From Eubacterium_U album (GTDB lineage Bacteria > Bacillota > Clostridia > Lachnospirales > Lachnospiraceae): a stretch of DNA of 64,000 nt. The translations under genes were made by a program, and so were the position numbers. Within the stretch, counting starts at the first letter, position 1. The number at the start of each line of letters is the position of its first letter. The stretch is from positions 124,001 to 188,000 of the forward strand of contig NZ_JAODBU010000003.1 in assembly GCF_025336545.1 (NCBI RefSeq), written 5' to 3'. Below the pieces are notes generated by a model, which saw only the letters and a list, made by a program, of their open reading frames with translations, made no database searches and was not told where the DNA came from. Positions 32,571 to 41,468 of this stretch are shown here, in pieces.

Positions 32571-34175
32571 ATGGCAGAAATCAATTTAAGCAAGTATGGT
32601 ATCACAGGTACAACAGAAATCGTGTACAATCCTTCATATGAATTATTATTTGAAGAAGAAACAAAACCAGAACTTGAAGGTTATGAAAAAGGACAGGAAA
32701 GCGAACTTGGTGCTGTTAACGTTATGACTGGTATTTATACAGGTCGTTCACCAAAAGATAAATTTATCGTTGAAGATGAAAATTCAAAAGATACAGTATG
32801 GTGGACAACAGATGAATACAAGAATGATAACCACAAAGCAAGCAAGGAAGCTTGGGCTGCTGTAAAGGATATTGCTATTAAAGAACTTTCAAACAAGAAG
32901 CTTTATGTAGTAGATGCTTTCTGTGGAGCAAACAAAGACACACGTATGGCAATCCGTTTCATCGTTGAAGTTGCTTGGCAGGCTCATTTCGTAACAAATA
33001 TGTTTATTAAACCAACAGCTGAAGAACTTGAAAACTTCGAACCTGATTTCGTTGTTTACAATGCTTCAAAGGCTAAAGTTGAAAATTATAAAGAATTAGG
33101 ACTTAACTCAGAAACAGCAGTTGTGTTCAACATCACAAGCCGTGAACAGGTTATCGTTAATACATGGTACGGCGGAGAAATGAAGAAGGGTATGTTCTCA
33201 ATGATGAACTACTTCCTTCCACTTAAGGGAATTGCATCAATGCACTGCTCAGCTAACACTGATTTAAACGGTGAAAACACAGCAATCTTCTTCGGTCTTT
33301 CAGGAACAGGTAAGACAACACTTTCAACAGATCCTAAGCGTTTACTTATCGGTGATGATGAACATGGTTGGGATGACAACGGCGTATTCAACTTTGAAGG
33401 TGGATGCTACGCTAAGGTTATCAACTTAGATAAAGAATCAGAACCAGATATCTACAATGCAATCAGACGTGACGCTCTTCTTGAGAACGTAACACTTGAT
33501 GCTGAAGGAAAGATTGATTTTGCAGATAAGAGTGTAACAGAAAATACTCGTGTATCTTACCCAATCAATCATATCAAAAACATTGTAAGACCTATTTCAT
33601 CTGCACCGGCAGCTAAGAACGTTATCTTCTTATCAGCAGATGCATTTGGAGTATTACCACCAGTATCAATCCTTACAGAAGCTCAGACACAGTACTACTT
33701 CTTATCAGGATTTACAGCAAAACTTGCTGGTACAGAACGTGGAATTACAGAACCTACACCAACATTCTCAGCATGTTTCGGACAGGCTTTCTTAGAGCTT
33801 CATCCAACAAAATACGCTGAAGAATTAGTTAAGAAGATGGAAAAGAATGGAGCTAAGGCTTACTTAGTTAACACAGGATGGAATGGTACAGGAAAGCGTA
33901 TCTCAATTAAGGATACACGTGGTATCATCGATGCTATCTTAAATGGTGACATCTTAAATGCACCAACAAAGAAGATTCCATTCTTCAACTTTGAAGTTCC
34001 AACAGAACTTACAGGTGTTGATACAAAAATCCTTGATCCTAGAGATACTTACGCTGATGCTTCAGAATGGGAAGTTAAGGCTAAGGACTTAGCAGAAAGA
34101 TTCATCAAGAACTTTGCTAAGTATGAAGGAAATGAAGCTGGTAAGGCTTTAGTTTCAGCAGGACCACAGATTTAA
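32571..34175 (+). CDS. pckA: ATP-dependent phosphoenolpyruvate carboxykinase
   Basis: Interconverts oxaloacetate + ATP and PEP + CO2 + ADP; in fermentative Clostridia it often runs toward oxaloacetate, making ATP. The 534 residues contain TGIYTGRSPKDKFIV near residue 55 (substrate-binding Arg), the kinase-1a P-loop GLSGTGKTTLSTDP (about 241-254), the metal-binding kinase-2 stretch LIGDDEHGW (about 259) and ENTRVSYP. Codon use is strongly biased toward C-ending codons for several amino acids compared with neighbours, which fits high expression. The leader is long (about 180 nt), and the gene is closed by a strong terminator. Confidence 0.97.
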   Translation: MAEINLSKYGITGTTEIVYNPSYELLFEEETKPELEGYEKGQESELGAVNVMTGIYTGRSPKDKFIVEDENSKDTVWWTTDEYKNDNHKASKEAWAAVKDIAIKELSNKKLYVVDAFCGANKDTRMAIRFIVEVAWQAHFVTNMFIKPTAEELENFEPDFVVYNASKAKVENYKELGLNSETAVVFNITSREQVIVNTWYGGEMKKGMFSMMNYFLPLKGIASMHCSANTDLNGENTAIFFGLSGTGKTTLSTDPKRLLIGDDEHGWDDNGVFNFEGGCYAKVINLDKESEPDIYNAIRRDALLENVTLDAEGKIDFADKSVTENTRVSYPINHIKNIVRPISSAPAAKNVIFLSADAFGVLPPVSILTEAQTQYYFLSGFTAKLAGTERGITEPTPTFSACFGQAFLELHPTKYAEELVKKMEKNGAKAYLVNTGWNGTGKRISIKDTRGIIDAILNGDILNAPTKKIPFFNFEVPTELTGVDTKILDPRDTYADASEWEVKAKDLAERFIKNFAKYEGNEAGKALVSAGPQI

Positions 34176-34243
34176 TATTTAATTTATTAGAATGTAATGC
34201 GAAAGCATAAATTAATATAAGAATGTTTTATATTCAAAGAAAG

Positions 34244-34269
34244 CCAGGTGCTTATTGCACCTGGTTTTT
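34244..34269 (+). terminator. pckA terminator
   Basis: CCAGGTGC (34244-34251) and GCACCTGG (34257-34264) pair perfectly around a five-base loop, followed by TTTTTA. The following 250 bp to the next gene are A/T-rich; a second weak hairpin lies near 34298-34332 and no ORF is seen. Confidence 0.9.
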
Positions 34270-34526
34270 ATTGTATAGGGCAAGACCATGTTTACAAAGG
34301 CGAGTTTTTTTTGATGAAAAAACGAGGCTTTAATTTTTTGACCATAATCCTTTGATATGGTATTATATAAAAGATTGAATTTAATAATGTAATTGATTAA
34401 AGTGATTTTTATGGTTTATAAATAAATTGATTATATCTATAGAAAATAACAAGTGAAATTAAAAAATATACTTAAAGAACAATTACATATAAAATTCTTT
34501 GATACTAAGGAAAGAGGATTAAGTAA

Positions 34527-35921
34527 ATGCTAGCACTAATTAAAGAAATTAACAGCGCAGTTAATAACTTTATATGGGGTGTTCCTGCAATGACTTGCAT
34601 TATAGGCGTAGGTCTTGTATTAAGTATTAGAACGGGATTTCTGCAAATAAGGAAGTTTCCATATGCAATGAAAGTTACGATTGGCCGTATGTTTAAAAAG
34701 AAAGAAGCGGCAGACGGAGCAATGACACCGTTTCAGGCAGTTTGTACAGCACTGGCTGCAACAGTGGGAACAGGAAATATAGCAGGCGTTGCCGGAGCGA
34801 TTGCAATAGGTGGACCAGGTGCAGTTTTTTGGATGTGGATTTCAGCAATCTTAGGAATGTGCACAAAATTTTCTGAAGTAACATTAGCAGTTCATTTTAG
34901 AGAAACAAATGAAAAGGGTGAACTGGTTGGCGGACCAATGTATTACATAAAAAATGGTTTGAAAAAACATTGGCATTGGCTTGCGTACTTGTTCTCTATA
35001 TTTGGTGTTTTAACTGTATTTGGAACAGGAAATGCAACTCAGGTTAATACAATTACAACTGCCATAGATTCAGCATTATTTAATTATGGAATTATTTCAA
35101 AAGATAGTGCATCTACAGTAAATCTAATTATAGGAATAGTACTTGCAGTATTATTATCGTTAATTTTATTAGGTGGAATAAAAAGAATTGGACAGGTTAC
35201 AGAAAAACTGGTTCCATTTATGGCGGTAATTTATATTGTATTTGCATTAGGAGTTGTTGCTCTTAATTTTCAGAATATACCACATGTGTTTGCTTCTATT
35301 TTTAAAGGAGCATTTTCACCGGCATCAGTTACAGGTGGTGCTGTAGGAAGTTTCTTTATGAGCATGAAAAAAGGTGTATCGAGAGGAATTTTTTCAAATG
35401 AAGCAGGACTTGGTACAGGTTCAATAGCACATGCATGTGCAGATACAAGAAAACCTGTTAAGCAGGGATTGTTTGGAATATTTGAAGTATTTGTTGATAC
35501 AATTGTAATATGTACACTTACAGCACTTGTCATTTTATGTAGTGAAATTCCGGTAAATTATGGAAGTGCCGCAGGAGCAGAGCTTACAATCTTAGGATTT
35601 ACATCGACATATGGAACTTGGATTTCTATATTTACGGCAGTTGCAATGTGCTGTTTTGCATTTTCAACTATTATCGGATGGGGATTATATGGTTCAAGAT
35701 GTATAGAATTTTTGTTGGGACCAAAGGTAAACAAGCCATTTATGCTTGTCTATTCATTGGTTGCAATAGTTGGAGCGACAATGGATTTAGGACTTATGTG
35801 GAGCATTGCTGAAACATTTAACGGACTGATGGCAATTCCAAACCTTATAGCAGTATTCCTGTTGTCAGGAGTTGTAGTTAAACTTGTAAAAGAATATTTT
35901 GCAGATGAAGGAAAAGAATAA
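34527..35921 (+). CDS. sodium:alanine/glycine symporter (AGCS family)
   Basis: A 464-residue membrane protein with about eleven helices that imports alanine, glycine or related small amino acids with Na+. Family signatures are ATVGTGNIAGVAGAIAIGGPGAVFWMW (about residues 78-104), the GGPMYYIKNGL segment and the GIFSNEAGLGTGSIAHA motif (about residues 285-305) carrying the conserved NEAGLGS-type ligand site. It is transcribed alone, with GGAAAGAGG upstream and a terminator downstream. The exact substrate cannot be inferred. Confidence 0.94.
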   Translation: MLALIKEINSAVNNFIWGVPAMTCIIGVGLVLSIRTGFLQIRKFPYAMKVTIGRMFKKKEAADGAMTPFQAVCTALAATVGTGNIAGVAGAIAIGGPGAVFWMWISAILGMCTKFSEVTLAVHFRETNEKGELVGGPMYYIKNGLKKHWHWLAYLFSIFGVLTVFGTGNATQVNTITTAIDSALFNYGIISKDSASTVNLIIGIVLAVLLSLILLGGIKRIGQVTEKLVPFMAVIYIVFALGVVALNFQNIPHVFASIFKGAFSPASVTGGAVGSFFMSMKKGVSRGIFSNEAGLGTGSIAHACADTRKPVKQGLFGIFEVFVDTIVICTLTALVILCSEIPVNYGSAAGAELTILGFTSTYGTWISIFTAVAMCCFAFSTIIGWGLYGSRCIEFLLGPKVNKPFMLVYSLVAIVGATMDLGLMWSIAETFNGLMAIPNLIAVFLLSGVVVKLVKEYFADEGKE

Positions 35922-36000
35922 GATAGTTATAATATCTGGTAATAGATAGATAAGAAGATGAAGAGACATGTAAAGTGTTTCTTCATTTTCATAAAAATAA

Positions 36001-36046
36001 AAAGGTTCTAAACCTTACCCCCAAGTAAAGTTTAGAACCTTTTTTT
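36001..36046 (+). terminator. terminator of the symporter gene
   Basis: AAAGGTTCTAAAC (36001-36013) pairs with GTTTAGAACCTTT (36030-36042), followed by more T. A stem of over 13 bp with an A run before and a T run after can act in both directions. Confidence 0.88.
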
Positions 36047-36076
36047 ATGCGAAAATATTTTATCATAGGTAGATTT

Positions 36077-36170
36077 AAAGTAATACGTAAAAAGTAATAC
36101 GTAAAAAGTAATACGTAAAAAGTAATACGTAAAAAGTAATACGTAAAAAGTTATACGAAAAGTTATACGG
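36077..36170 (+). repeat. iteron-like 14-bp tandem repeats
   Basis: TAATACGT occurs at 36081, 36095, 36109, 36123 and 36137, each spaced by AAAAAG, an exact 14-bp period. Two shortened copies (TTATACG at 36151 and 36163) follow at a 12-bp period. It fills much of the 415-bp gene-free region 35922-36336, upstream of the decayed sulfur operon. It may be a protein-binding array or simple slippage-expanded DNA. Confidence 0.85.
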
Positions 36171-36302
36171 TTATATTTTGTAAAATTGAAAACAAAAGAA
36201 GGTTAAATTCTTTATAATATCAATAAAATTTTTTAAAAACACCTATAAACTTATTGATTTAGTAGAAAATAAATGATAGTATCGACAATAAATATATATT
36301 AA

Positions 36303-36321
36303 TCCTATTCGCAAACTAGGA
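36303..36321 (+). promoter_or_regulatory. possible CymR/Rrf2-type operator
   Basis: TCCTA (36303-36307) and TAGGA (36317-36321) form a short dyad just upstream of the cysK fragment. CymR-like regulators of cysteine genes bind A/T-rich dyads of this kind. Low certainty. Confidence 0.3.
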
Positions 36322-36336
36322 AAAGGCGGTGAGATT

Positions 36337-36985
36337 ATGGGAAATATAGTAAAGCAATTAACAGAATTGATAGGTAATACGCCATTATTGGAAATTACCA
36401 ATTACGAGAAAGAAAATGAATTACAAAGCAAGATTATAGGAAAACTTGAATATTTTAATCGACAGAGTAACAAATATGACTTCAGCATGCGGTGTCGTTG
36501 AAGAAGTAAACACAGACGAAAGTGCATTATATGAAGGAAGAGTAGACAGAAAAGTTAGAGCGGCAATTAAAGGACAGACTGCCATAACAGTAGAATTTGT
36601 AAATGGTGCAAACAGAGCATTTGTGGAAGACATAGAAAAAGCCCTTAATTTATATGGAATACATACTTATCTGTATGCTCCACAGGCAAATGAAGATGTT
36701 TCTACAGTAGTAAAACATTTACACAGTAGTAAAACATTTACACAGAGCGGGTATTGTTGTATTGTTATTGCTGGATGAAAATCAGAAAAATAACATAAAA
36801 ACTACAGATGTAAATTATATTACTGATTGGGATAAGGAAGGCACAGAAGTAGAACAGGTTGCAGGATTTATCCGTAAACAGCCTAATATGGAGATGGACA
36901 CGTACATTTGACATCAAGACAAAGTGTGGAAATCCCATTTATAAAACTTGAAAATATAGAAGAAGTTATTGAAAAATTATTTTAG
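36337..36985 (+). pseudogene. cysK'-'cysN/cysC deletion remnant
   Basis: The frame from the ATG at 36337 (GGCGGTGAG site upstream) encodes a cysteine synthase N-terminus (VKQLTELIGNTPLLEI... to IIGKLEYFN). Around 36445-36460 the sequence switches, in another frame, to what resembles the C-terminus of sulfate adenylyltransferase subunit 1 (NILIDRVTNMTSACGVVEE) leading into an APS-kinase-like part (QTAITVEFVNGANRAFVED...). At 36705-36742 the 19-bp unit ACAGTAGTAAAACATTTAC is tandemly duplicated, shifting the frame. Removing one copy restores HLHRAGIVVLLLLDENQ and the run to about 36910. A further shift then separates the last segment (SRQSVEIPFIKLENIEE...), ending at 36985. Nothing functional can be made. 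Confidence 0.75.
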
Positions 36986-37003
36986 AGTAAGGAGAATGTG
37001 AAA

Positions 37004-37213
37004 ATGTTAGTAACAGTAGCAGGTGAAAAGAAAGAAATTGAACAGGGAACAACAATTGCAAAGTTAATCGAAATTGAAAAAGTTGAAAATCCTGAATATG
37101 TAACTGTAACAGTTAATGATGAGTTCTTAAACAGAGCTGATTTTGAAACAACTCAGGGTAAAGAAAATGATACAATCGAATTCTTATATTTCATGGGAGG
37201 AGGAGCGTTTTAA
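37004..37213 (+). CDS. ThiS/MoaD-like sulfur carrier protein with C-terminal GGGAF
   Basis: A 69-residue beta-grasp protein. Carriers of this type are adenylated at a C-terminal Gly-Gly, then thiocarboxylated, and donate sulfide for thiamin, molybdopterin, cysteine or homocysteine synthesis. The end here is FLYFMGGGAF, so Gly-Gly is followed by Ala-Phe and would need to be trimmed. CysO/HcyS-type systems use a JAMM protease for that, and a possible remnant of such a gene lies at 38035. The ATG at 37004 fits the AGGAG spacing better than the GTG six bases earlier. Its stop overlaps the next start (TAATG). The role in sulfide transfer to amino acids is inferred from the neighbouring cys and siroheme remnants. 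Confidence 0.8.
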   Translation: MLVTVAGEKKEIEQGTTIAKLIEIEKVENPEYVTVTVNDEFLNRADFETTQGKENDTIEFLYFMGGGAF

Positions 37214-38019
37214 TGGCATTTACGAATGAACAGATGGAGCGCTATTCCAGACACATTATTTTGCAGGAAGTAGGTGCCAAGGGACAGAAAAAACTGTTAA
37301 ATGGAAAAGTGCTTATTATAGGAACAGGTGGACTTGGATCCCCTGCAGCAATGTATTTGGCAGCAGCCGGAGTAGGAACAATTGGAATAGTTGATGCTGA
37401 TGAAGTAGATTTGTCAAACCTTCAAAGACAGATTATTCATGGAACAGCTGATGTTGGCAAGGCAAAAGTTAAATCAGCAAAAGAAACCATGAATGCAATG
37501 AATCCTGATGTAACAGTTAATACATATCGTGAATTTGTTACATCTGAAAACATAATGGATTTAATTAAAGATTACGATTTTATAATTGATGGAACAGACA
37601 ACTTCCCGGCAAAGTTTTTAATAAACGATGCCTGTGTAATGGCTAAGAAACCATTTTCACATGCAGGAATTATAAGATTTAAAGGTCAGCTTATGACTTA
37701 TGTTCCTGGAGAAGGACCATGTTACCGTTGTGTATTTAAAAATCCACCTCCAAAGGATGCAGTTCCAACATGCAAGCAGGCAGGTGTTATTGGAGCAATG
37801 GGTGGTGTAATCGGAAGTTTGCAGGCAATGGAAGCAATTAAGTACCTTATAGGAGTAGGCGATTTGCTTACAGGAAAATTGTTAACTTATGATGCATTAA
37901 AAATGGAATTCCACACAATAAAACTTCCAAAAGCAGACGGAAGCTGTGCAGTATGTGGAGATCATCCGACAATTACGGAACTTATTGATTATGAACAGGT
38001 TGAATGCGACGGAAAGTAG
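37213..38019 (+). CDS. ThiF/MoeB/HesA-family adenylyltransferase
   Basis: Activates the C-terminus of the adjacent sulfur carrier with ATP. The 268 residues contain the nucleotide loop GTGGLGSPAAMYLA (about residues 37-50), DADEVDLSNLQRQIIH with the adenylation Arg, the DGTDNFPAKFLIND stretch, the probable catalytic cysteine in PTCKQAG (about residue 188), and the two CxxC pairs of a zinc site (CYRC and CAVC). No rhodanese domain is fused, so sulfur must come from elsewhere. It is intact although genes on both sides are wrecked, and translationally coupled to the carrier (TAATG overlap). Confidence 0.92.
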   Translation: MAFTNEQMERYSRHIILQEVGAKGQKKLLNGKVLIIGTGGLGSPAAMYLAAAGVGTIGIVDADEVDLSNLQRQIIHGTADVGKAKVKSAKETMNAMNPDVTVNTYREFVTSENIMDLIKDYDFIIDGTDNFPAKFLINDACVMAKKPFSHAGIIRFKGQLMTYVPGEGPCYRCVFKNPPPKDAVPTCKQAGVIGAMGGVIGSLQAMEAIKYLIGVGDLLTGKLLTYDALKMEFHTIKLPKADGSCAVCGDHPTITELIDYEQVECDGK

Positions 38020-38034
38020 GAAAATACGTTATAA

Positions 38035-38073
38035 ATGACAAAAGAAGATTATGAAAAAATCTTAAATTGTTAA
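38035..38073 (+). pseudogene. possible 5' remnant of a JAMM (M67) metallopeptidase gene
   Basis: A 12-codon ORF, MTKEDYEKILNC then TAA, directly after the adenylyltransferase. JAMM/Mov34 proteins of sulfur-carrier operons often start with a similar K-EDYE-I helix ending in a cysteine or histidine (recollection, unverified). The 210 bp that follow have no ORF. The assignment is speculative and rests mostly on the expected gene order. Confidence 0.25.
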
Positions 38074-38283
38074 AACCTGTGGTTTGATAGTTTAAGTCGT
38101 ATTAATTGCTACCTTCTTTTAAATATTTAGACAGGCTTACGATAGACATTTTTTGCATATTGAGTTATCTTGAAAAGGAAAATTATCAAATAAAGATAAA
38201 ATTGGTTAAGGTCAACAGATGATTTATAAATATCAGACATTATTTAATCATACTTAACATTAAGATAAGAATTGGAGAATGAA

Positions 38284-38841
38284 ATGTACTGCATTAGTGT
38301 TAACCATAAAAATTCAGACGCATTTATAAGAGAAAAATACGCTTTAAATGAATTAGAAAAGAAAGAATTTTATGATAAAGTAAGAAAAAACAAAAATATA
38401 AGTGGATGTATATGTCTGATGACATGCAATAGAAATGAAATATATTTTGAAGGAAATAAAGCCGCAGTTAGTGAAATTGAAAATATTTATAAAGAGATAA
38501 AAAATATAGATTATATCAAAACTCTGGCAAAAGAAAATAATGAAAAGAAAATCACGGAAGCAAAGAAAACAATGCTTATTACAGTAAGAAAATCATTTGG
38601 AGAAAAAGTTTGCGTAAATCAGGTTGGTTCATTAATGAGTGTATTTTTCACAGATAAAAAAGTAGTAGATTATGATACAGCACTTTCTTCTGATACAGAA
38701 AAATATGCCGAATACTTTAGATATATGTTAGAGTCAGGAATTAACCTTGCACCGTCTCAATTTGAAGCAATGTTTGTATCAGCAACTCATACTCAGAAAG
38801 ATTTAGAGGCAACAGCAAAAGTAATAGAAAATTTTAAATAA
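38284..38841 (+). CDS. HemA-HemL chimeric ORF (deletion fusion)
   Basis: A 185-residue ORF that joins parts of two tetrapyrrole enzymes. Residues 1 to about 75 (MYCISVNHKNSDAFIREKY... CICLMTCNRNEIYFEG) match the N-terminal catalytic domain of glutamyl-tRNA reductase, including the TCNRNE segment with the active-site cysteine. The last 85 or so (VNQVGSLMSVFFTDKKVVDY... AMFVSATHTQKDLEAT) match the C-terminal domain of glutamate-1-semialdehyde aminotransferase. The HemA NADPH domain, the HemL PLP site and everything between are missing. The frame is intact and has a TTGGAG site, so a stable product is possible, but neither activity could survive. The ATG at 38284 is the normal HemA start. Confidence 0.8.
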   Translation: MYCISVNHKNSDAFIREKYALNELEKKEFYDKVRKNKNISGCICLMTCNRNEIYFEGNKAAVSEIENIYKEIKNIDYIKTLAKENNEKKITEAKKTMLITVRKSFGEKVCVNQVGSLMSVFFTDKKVVDYDTALSSDTEKYAEYFRYMLESGINLAPSQFEAMFVSATHTQKDLEATAKVIENFK

Positions 38842-38858
38842 AAGAAAGGGAGATAGAT

Positions 38859-39779
38859 ATGAATAAAAATTTAAAGGATTTAGTAATAATAGGAAGTGGA
38901 CCGGCAGGACTTTCAGCAGCAATATATGCTCAAAGAGCTATGCTAGACCAGATTGTTATAGAGAAAGAAATGTTTAGTGGCGGACAGATAATAAACACTG
39001 ACAGAATTGATAATTATTTAGGATTGTATGGCGAAAACGGCTATGACCTTGCAGTAAAATTCAGAGAACATGCAGATGCTTTAGAAGTTCCATTTGTAGA
39101 AGGAAAAGTTGAATCCATTGAAGATAAGGGTGAATATAAAGAAATTCATTTAGAAGATGGAGCGACAGTTGATGCTAAGGCTGTAATTATAGCTACAGGA
39201 GCTAAACACAGATTACTGAATGTAAAGGGTGAAAAAGAATTTACGGGTGCAGGTGTGTCATATTGTGCTACATGTGATGGAGCATTCTTTAAAAATAAGA
39301 CGGTTGCAGTTGTAGGTGGTGGAGATGTAGCTTTGGAAGATGCATTATATCTTTCTAATATTTGTGAAAAAGTATATTTAGTTCATAGAAGAGATGAACT
39401 TCGAGGTGCAAAAATACTTCAGAGCAGAATATTTGAAACAAAAAATATAGAATTTAAACCTAGTTATGAAGTAAGTGAAATCTACGGAGAAGATATTGTA
39501 ACAGGAGCAAAGTTACTTAATAAGAAGACAGGAGAAGAAGAGGAACTTTCTCTTTCAGCTGTATTCATTGCAGTTGGTATGGAACCACAAAGTGAATTTA
39601 TAAAAGGACTTGTCGATACTGATAAGACAGGTTATATAATTGCTACTGAAGACTGCCGAACAAGTATGGACAAAGTTTATGCAGTTGGTGATATAAGAAC
39701 AAAAAGTCTTAGACAGGTGGTAACTGCTGTTGCAGATGGAGCAGTTGCAATTACATCAATAGAGCAGGACACAAAGTAG
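38859..39779 (+). CDS. trxB: thioredoxin reductase
   Basis: NADPH-dependent flavoenzyme that reduces thioredoxin. The 306 residues have the FAD loop GSGPAGLSAAIYAQR (about 11-25), the redox pair in SYCATCDGAFF (about residues 131-141), the NADPH loop VVGGGDVALEDALYL (about 150-164) and the C-terminal FAD motif VYAVGDIRTKSLRQVVTAVADGA. Length is standard. It sits 17 bases after the HemA-HemL chimera with a strong GAAAGGGAG site. It may have been part of the sulfur operon, where thioredoxin supports APS/PAPS reduction. Confidence 0.95.
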   Translation: MNKNLKDLVIIGSGPAGLSAAIYAQRAMLDQIVIEKEMFSGGQIINTDRIDNYLGLYGENGYDLAVKFREHADALEVPFVEGKVESIEDKGEYKEIHLEDGATVDAKAVIIATGAKHRLLNVKGEKEFTGAGVSYCATCDGAFFKNKTVAVVGGGDVALEDALYLSNICEKVYLVHRRDELRGAKILQSRIFETKNIEFKPSYEVSEIYGEDIVTGAKLLNKKTGEEEELSLSAVFIAVGMEPQSEFIKGLVDTDKTGYIIATEDCRTSMDKVYAVGDIRTKSLRQVVTAVADGAVAITSIEQDTK

Positions 39780-39917
39780 AACTTACTTATTTTATGCAAA
39801 AACAAAATAAGTTAAAGCAAGTCTTTAAGAAATAAAGTAAATCCATAATATAATTAAAAAAACTAATTATATACTTGCGTTTATGATTAATAAATGATAG
39901 ACTTCGCTTCATCAAAC

Positions 39918-39955
39918 AAGGACGTTTGGCATTTATTTGCCACACGTCCTTTTTG
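39918..39955 (+). terminator. terminator after trxB
   Basis: AAGGACGT plus TGGCA pair with TGCCA plus ACGTCCTT across a TTTATT loop, followed by a T run. It sits in the middle of the 330-bp gap between trxB and the ammonium transporter; the rest of the gap is A/T-rich without an ORF. Confidence 0.88.
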
Positions 39956-40109
39956 CGTTATATATGGCAAAGCCAAATGTAGAAAATTTGGCAAATGTAT
40001 AATTCCTAAGAAGTAAATTCAAAGAGATATACGTGTAGAAGCCATATTTATAACATATACACTAAAGAGATTGAGAAAAATATGTTAAAAGAGCAGGAGG
40101 TATTATTGT

Positions 40110-41351
40110 ATGAACTCAGGAGACACAGGTTTTATGTTGATTTGTGCTGCTTTGGTATTTTTTATGACACCGGGGTTAGCATTTTTTTATGGAGGTCTTG
40201 TAAGACGAAAAAATGTAGTTAATACTATGATGGCAATAGTCATGATAATGGGATTGTCAGTTGTTATGTGGGCATTATTGGGGTACTCATTGGCATTTGG
40301 TGGAAACCATGGTGGAATAATAGGAGATTTCAGATGGTTTGGTTTAGAAGGAGTAGGCTGGGATATTGGACCTTATTCAGATTCAATTCCTAATTTAGTA
40401 TTTTGTGCATTTCAGATGATGTTTGCAATTATAACACCGGCACTAATTACAGGATCAGTTGTAGGAAGAATGAAGTTTAAGGCACTCTTTATATTTGTAG
40501 CCATTTGGTCAGTAATTGTATATTATCCATTAGCACATATGGTATGGGGTCAGGGAGGAATTTTAGCAGAGTTAGGTTCTGTCGACTTCGCAGGAGGCGA
40601 CGTTGTACATATAAGTTCAGGAATAACAGCTTTGGTACTCGCTATTATTCTTGGCAAAAGAAAAGGTTATGAAAGAGCAACATACAGAATCCATAATATT
40701 CCATTTGTTGTATTAGGAGCTACAATACTTTGGTTTGGATGGTTCGGATTTAATGCAGGAAGTGCATTAAAGGCAGACGGACTTGCTGCACATGCATTTA
40801 TGACTTCAGCAATTGCATCAGCATCAGCACTTTTATCATGGATGTTTTTAGATGTGATAAATGACAAAAAAACAACATTGGTAGGTGCATCAACAGGTTT
40901 GGTTATCGGTTTGGTTGCAATTACCCCGGGAGCAGGATTTGTTCCAATCTGGTCATCATTTATAATAGGTGCACTCGTAAGTCCGATATGCTATTATGGA
41001 GTTATTCTTATTAAGAAAAAATTAAAAATAGATGATGCATTAGATGCATTTGGATGTCATGGAATCGGAGGAATCTGGGGCGGAATCGCAACAGGAATAT
41101 TTGGAAAAAGTTCAATTAACCCGGTAGCAAAATGGGATGGTTTAATTTATGGTGAATGGAGATTATTTATAGCTCAGATAGAAGGAATACTTATTACAAT
41201 AGCAATAGCCGTTGTAGGAACTTTAATCTGTGTAGCCATAGTTAGAATATTTACTCCATTAAGAGTAACTGATAGAGAAGAAAAAATCGGACTTGATATA
41301 TCACAGCACGGCGAAAGTGCTTATCCAAGTTTTAACGGTATGGATCAGTAA
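40110..41351 (+). CDS. amt: ammonium transporter
   Basis: Membrane channel for NH4+/NH3 uptake under nitrogen limitation. The 413 residues, with eleven helices, include MTPGLAFFYGGLVRRKNVVNTMM (N-terminal Amt signature, about residues 20-42), the DFAGGDVVHISSGITALV segment, the WFGWFGFNAGSAL stretch and the pore histidines (in DAFGCHGIGGIWGG, about residues 313-326, and in the DVVHI helix). It is followed by a PII gene, the usual arrangement in which PII blocks the transporter when nitrogen is plentiful. AGGAGG precedes the ATG. Confidence 0.96.
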   Translation: MNSGDTGFMLICAALVFFMTPGLAFFYGGLVRRKNVVNTMMAIVMIMGLSVVMWALLGYSLAFGGNHGGIIGDFRWFGLEGVGWDIGPYSDSIPNLVFCAFQMMFAIITPALITGSVVGRMKFKALFIFVAIWSVIVYYPLAHMVWGQGGILAELGSVDFAGGDVVHISSGITALVLAIILGKRKGYERATYRIHNIPFVVLGATILWFGWFGFNAGSALKADGLAAHAFMTSAIASASALLSWMFLDVINDKKTTLVGASTGLVIGLVAITPGAGFVPIWSSFIIGALVSPICYYGVILIKKKLKIDDALDAFGCHGIGGIWGGIATGIFGKSSINPVAKWDGLIYGEWRLFIAQIEGILITIAIAVVGTLICVAIVRIFTPLRVTDREEKIGLDISQHGESAYPSFNGMDQ

Positions 41352-41468
41352 TAAGACTTAAGTAAAAATATCTTGACAATGTGAAATGATATAAAGAATA
41401 ATCAGGCAAATATTATTAAATGTTTTTGAATTAAAAATTTTTAAATGAGATTAGGAGATGGAAATTCT

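Noticed and set aside
34298..34332. Riboswitch-like hairpin after pckA
   Set aside because: It is a simple A/T stem (GTTTTTT against AAAAAAC) with weak outer pairs; most likely a secondary terminator or chance.
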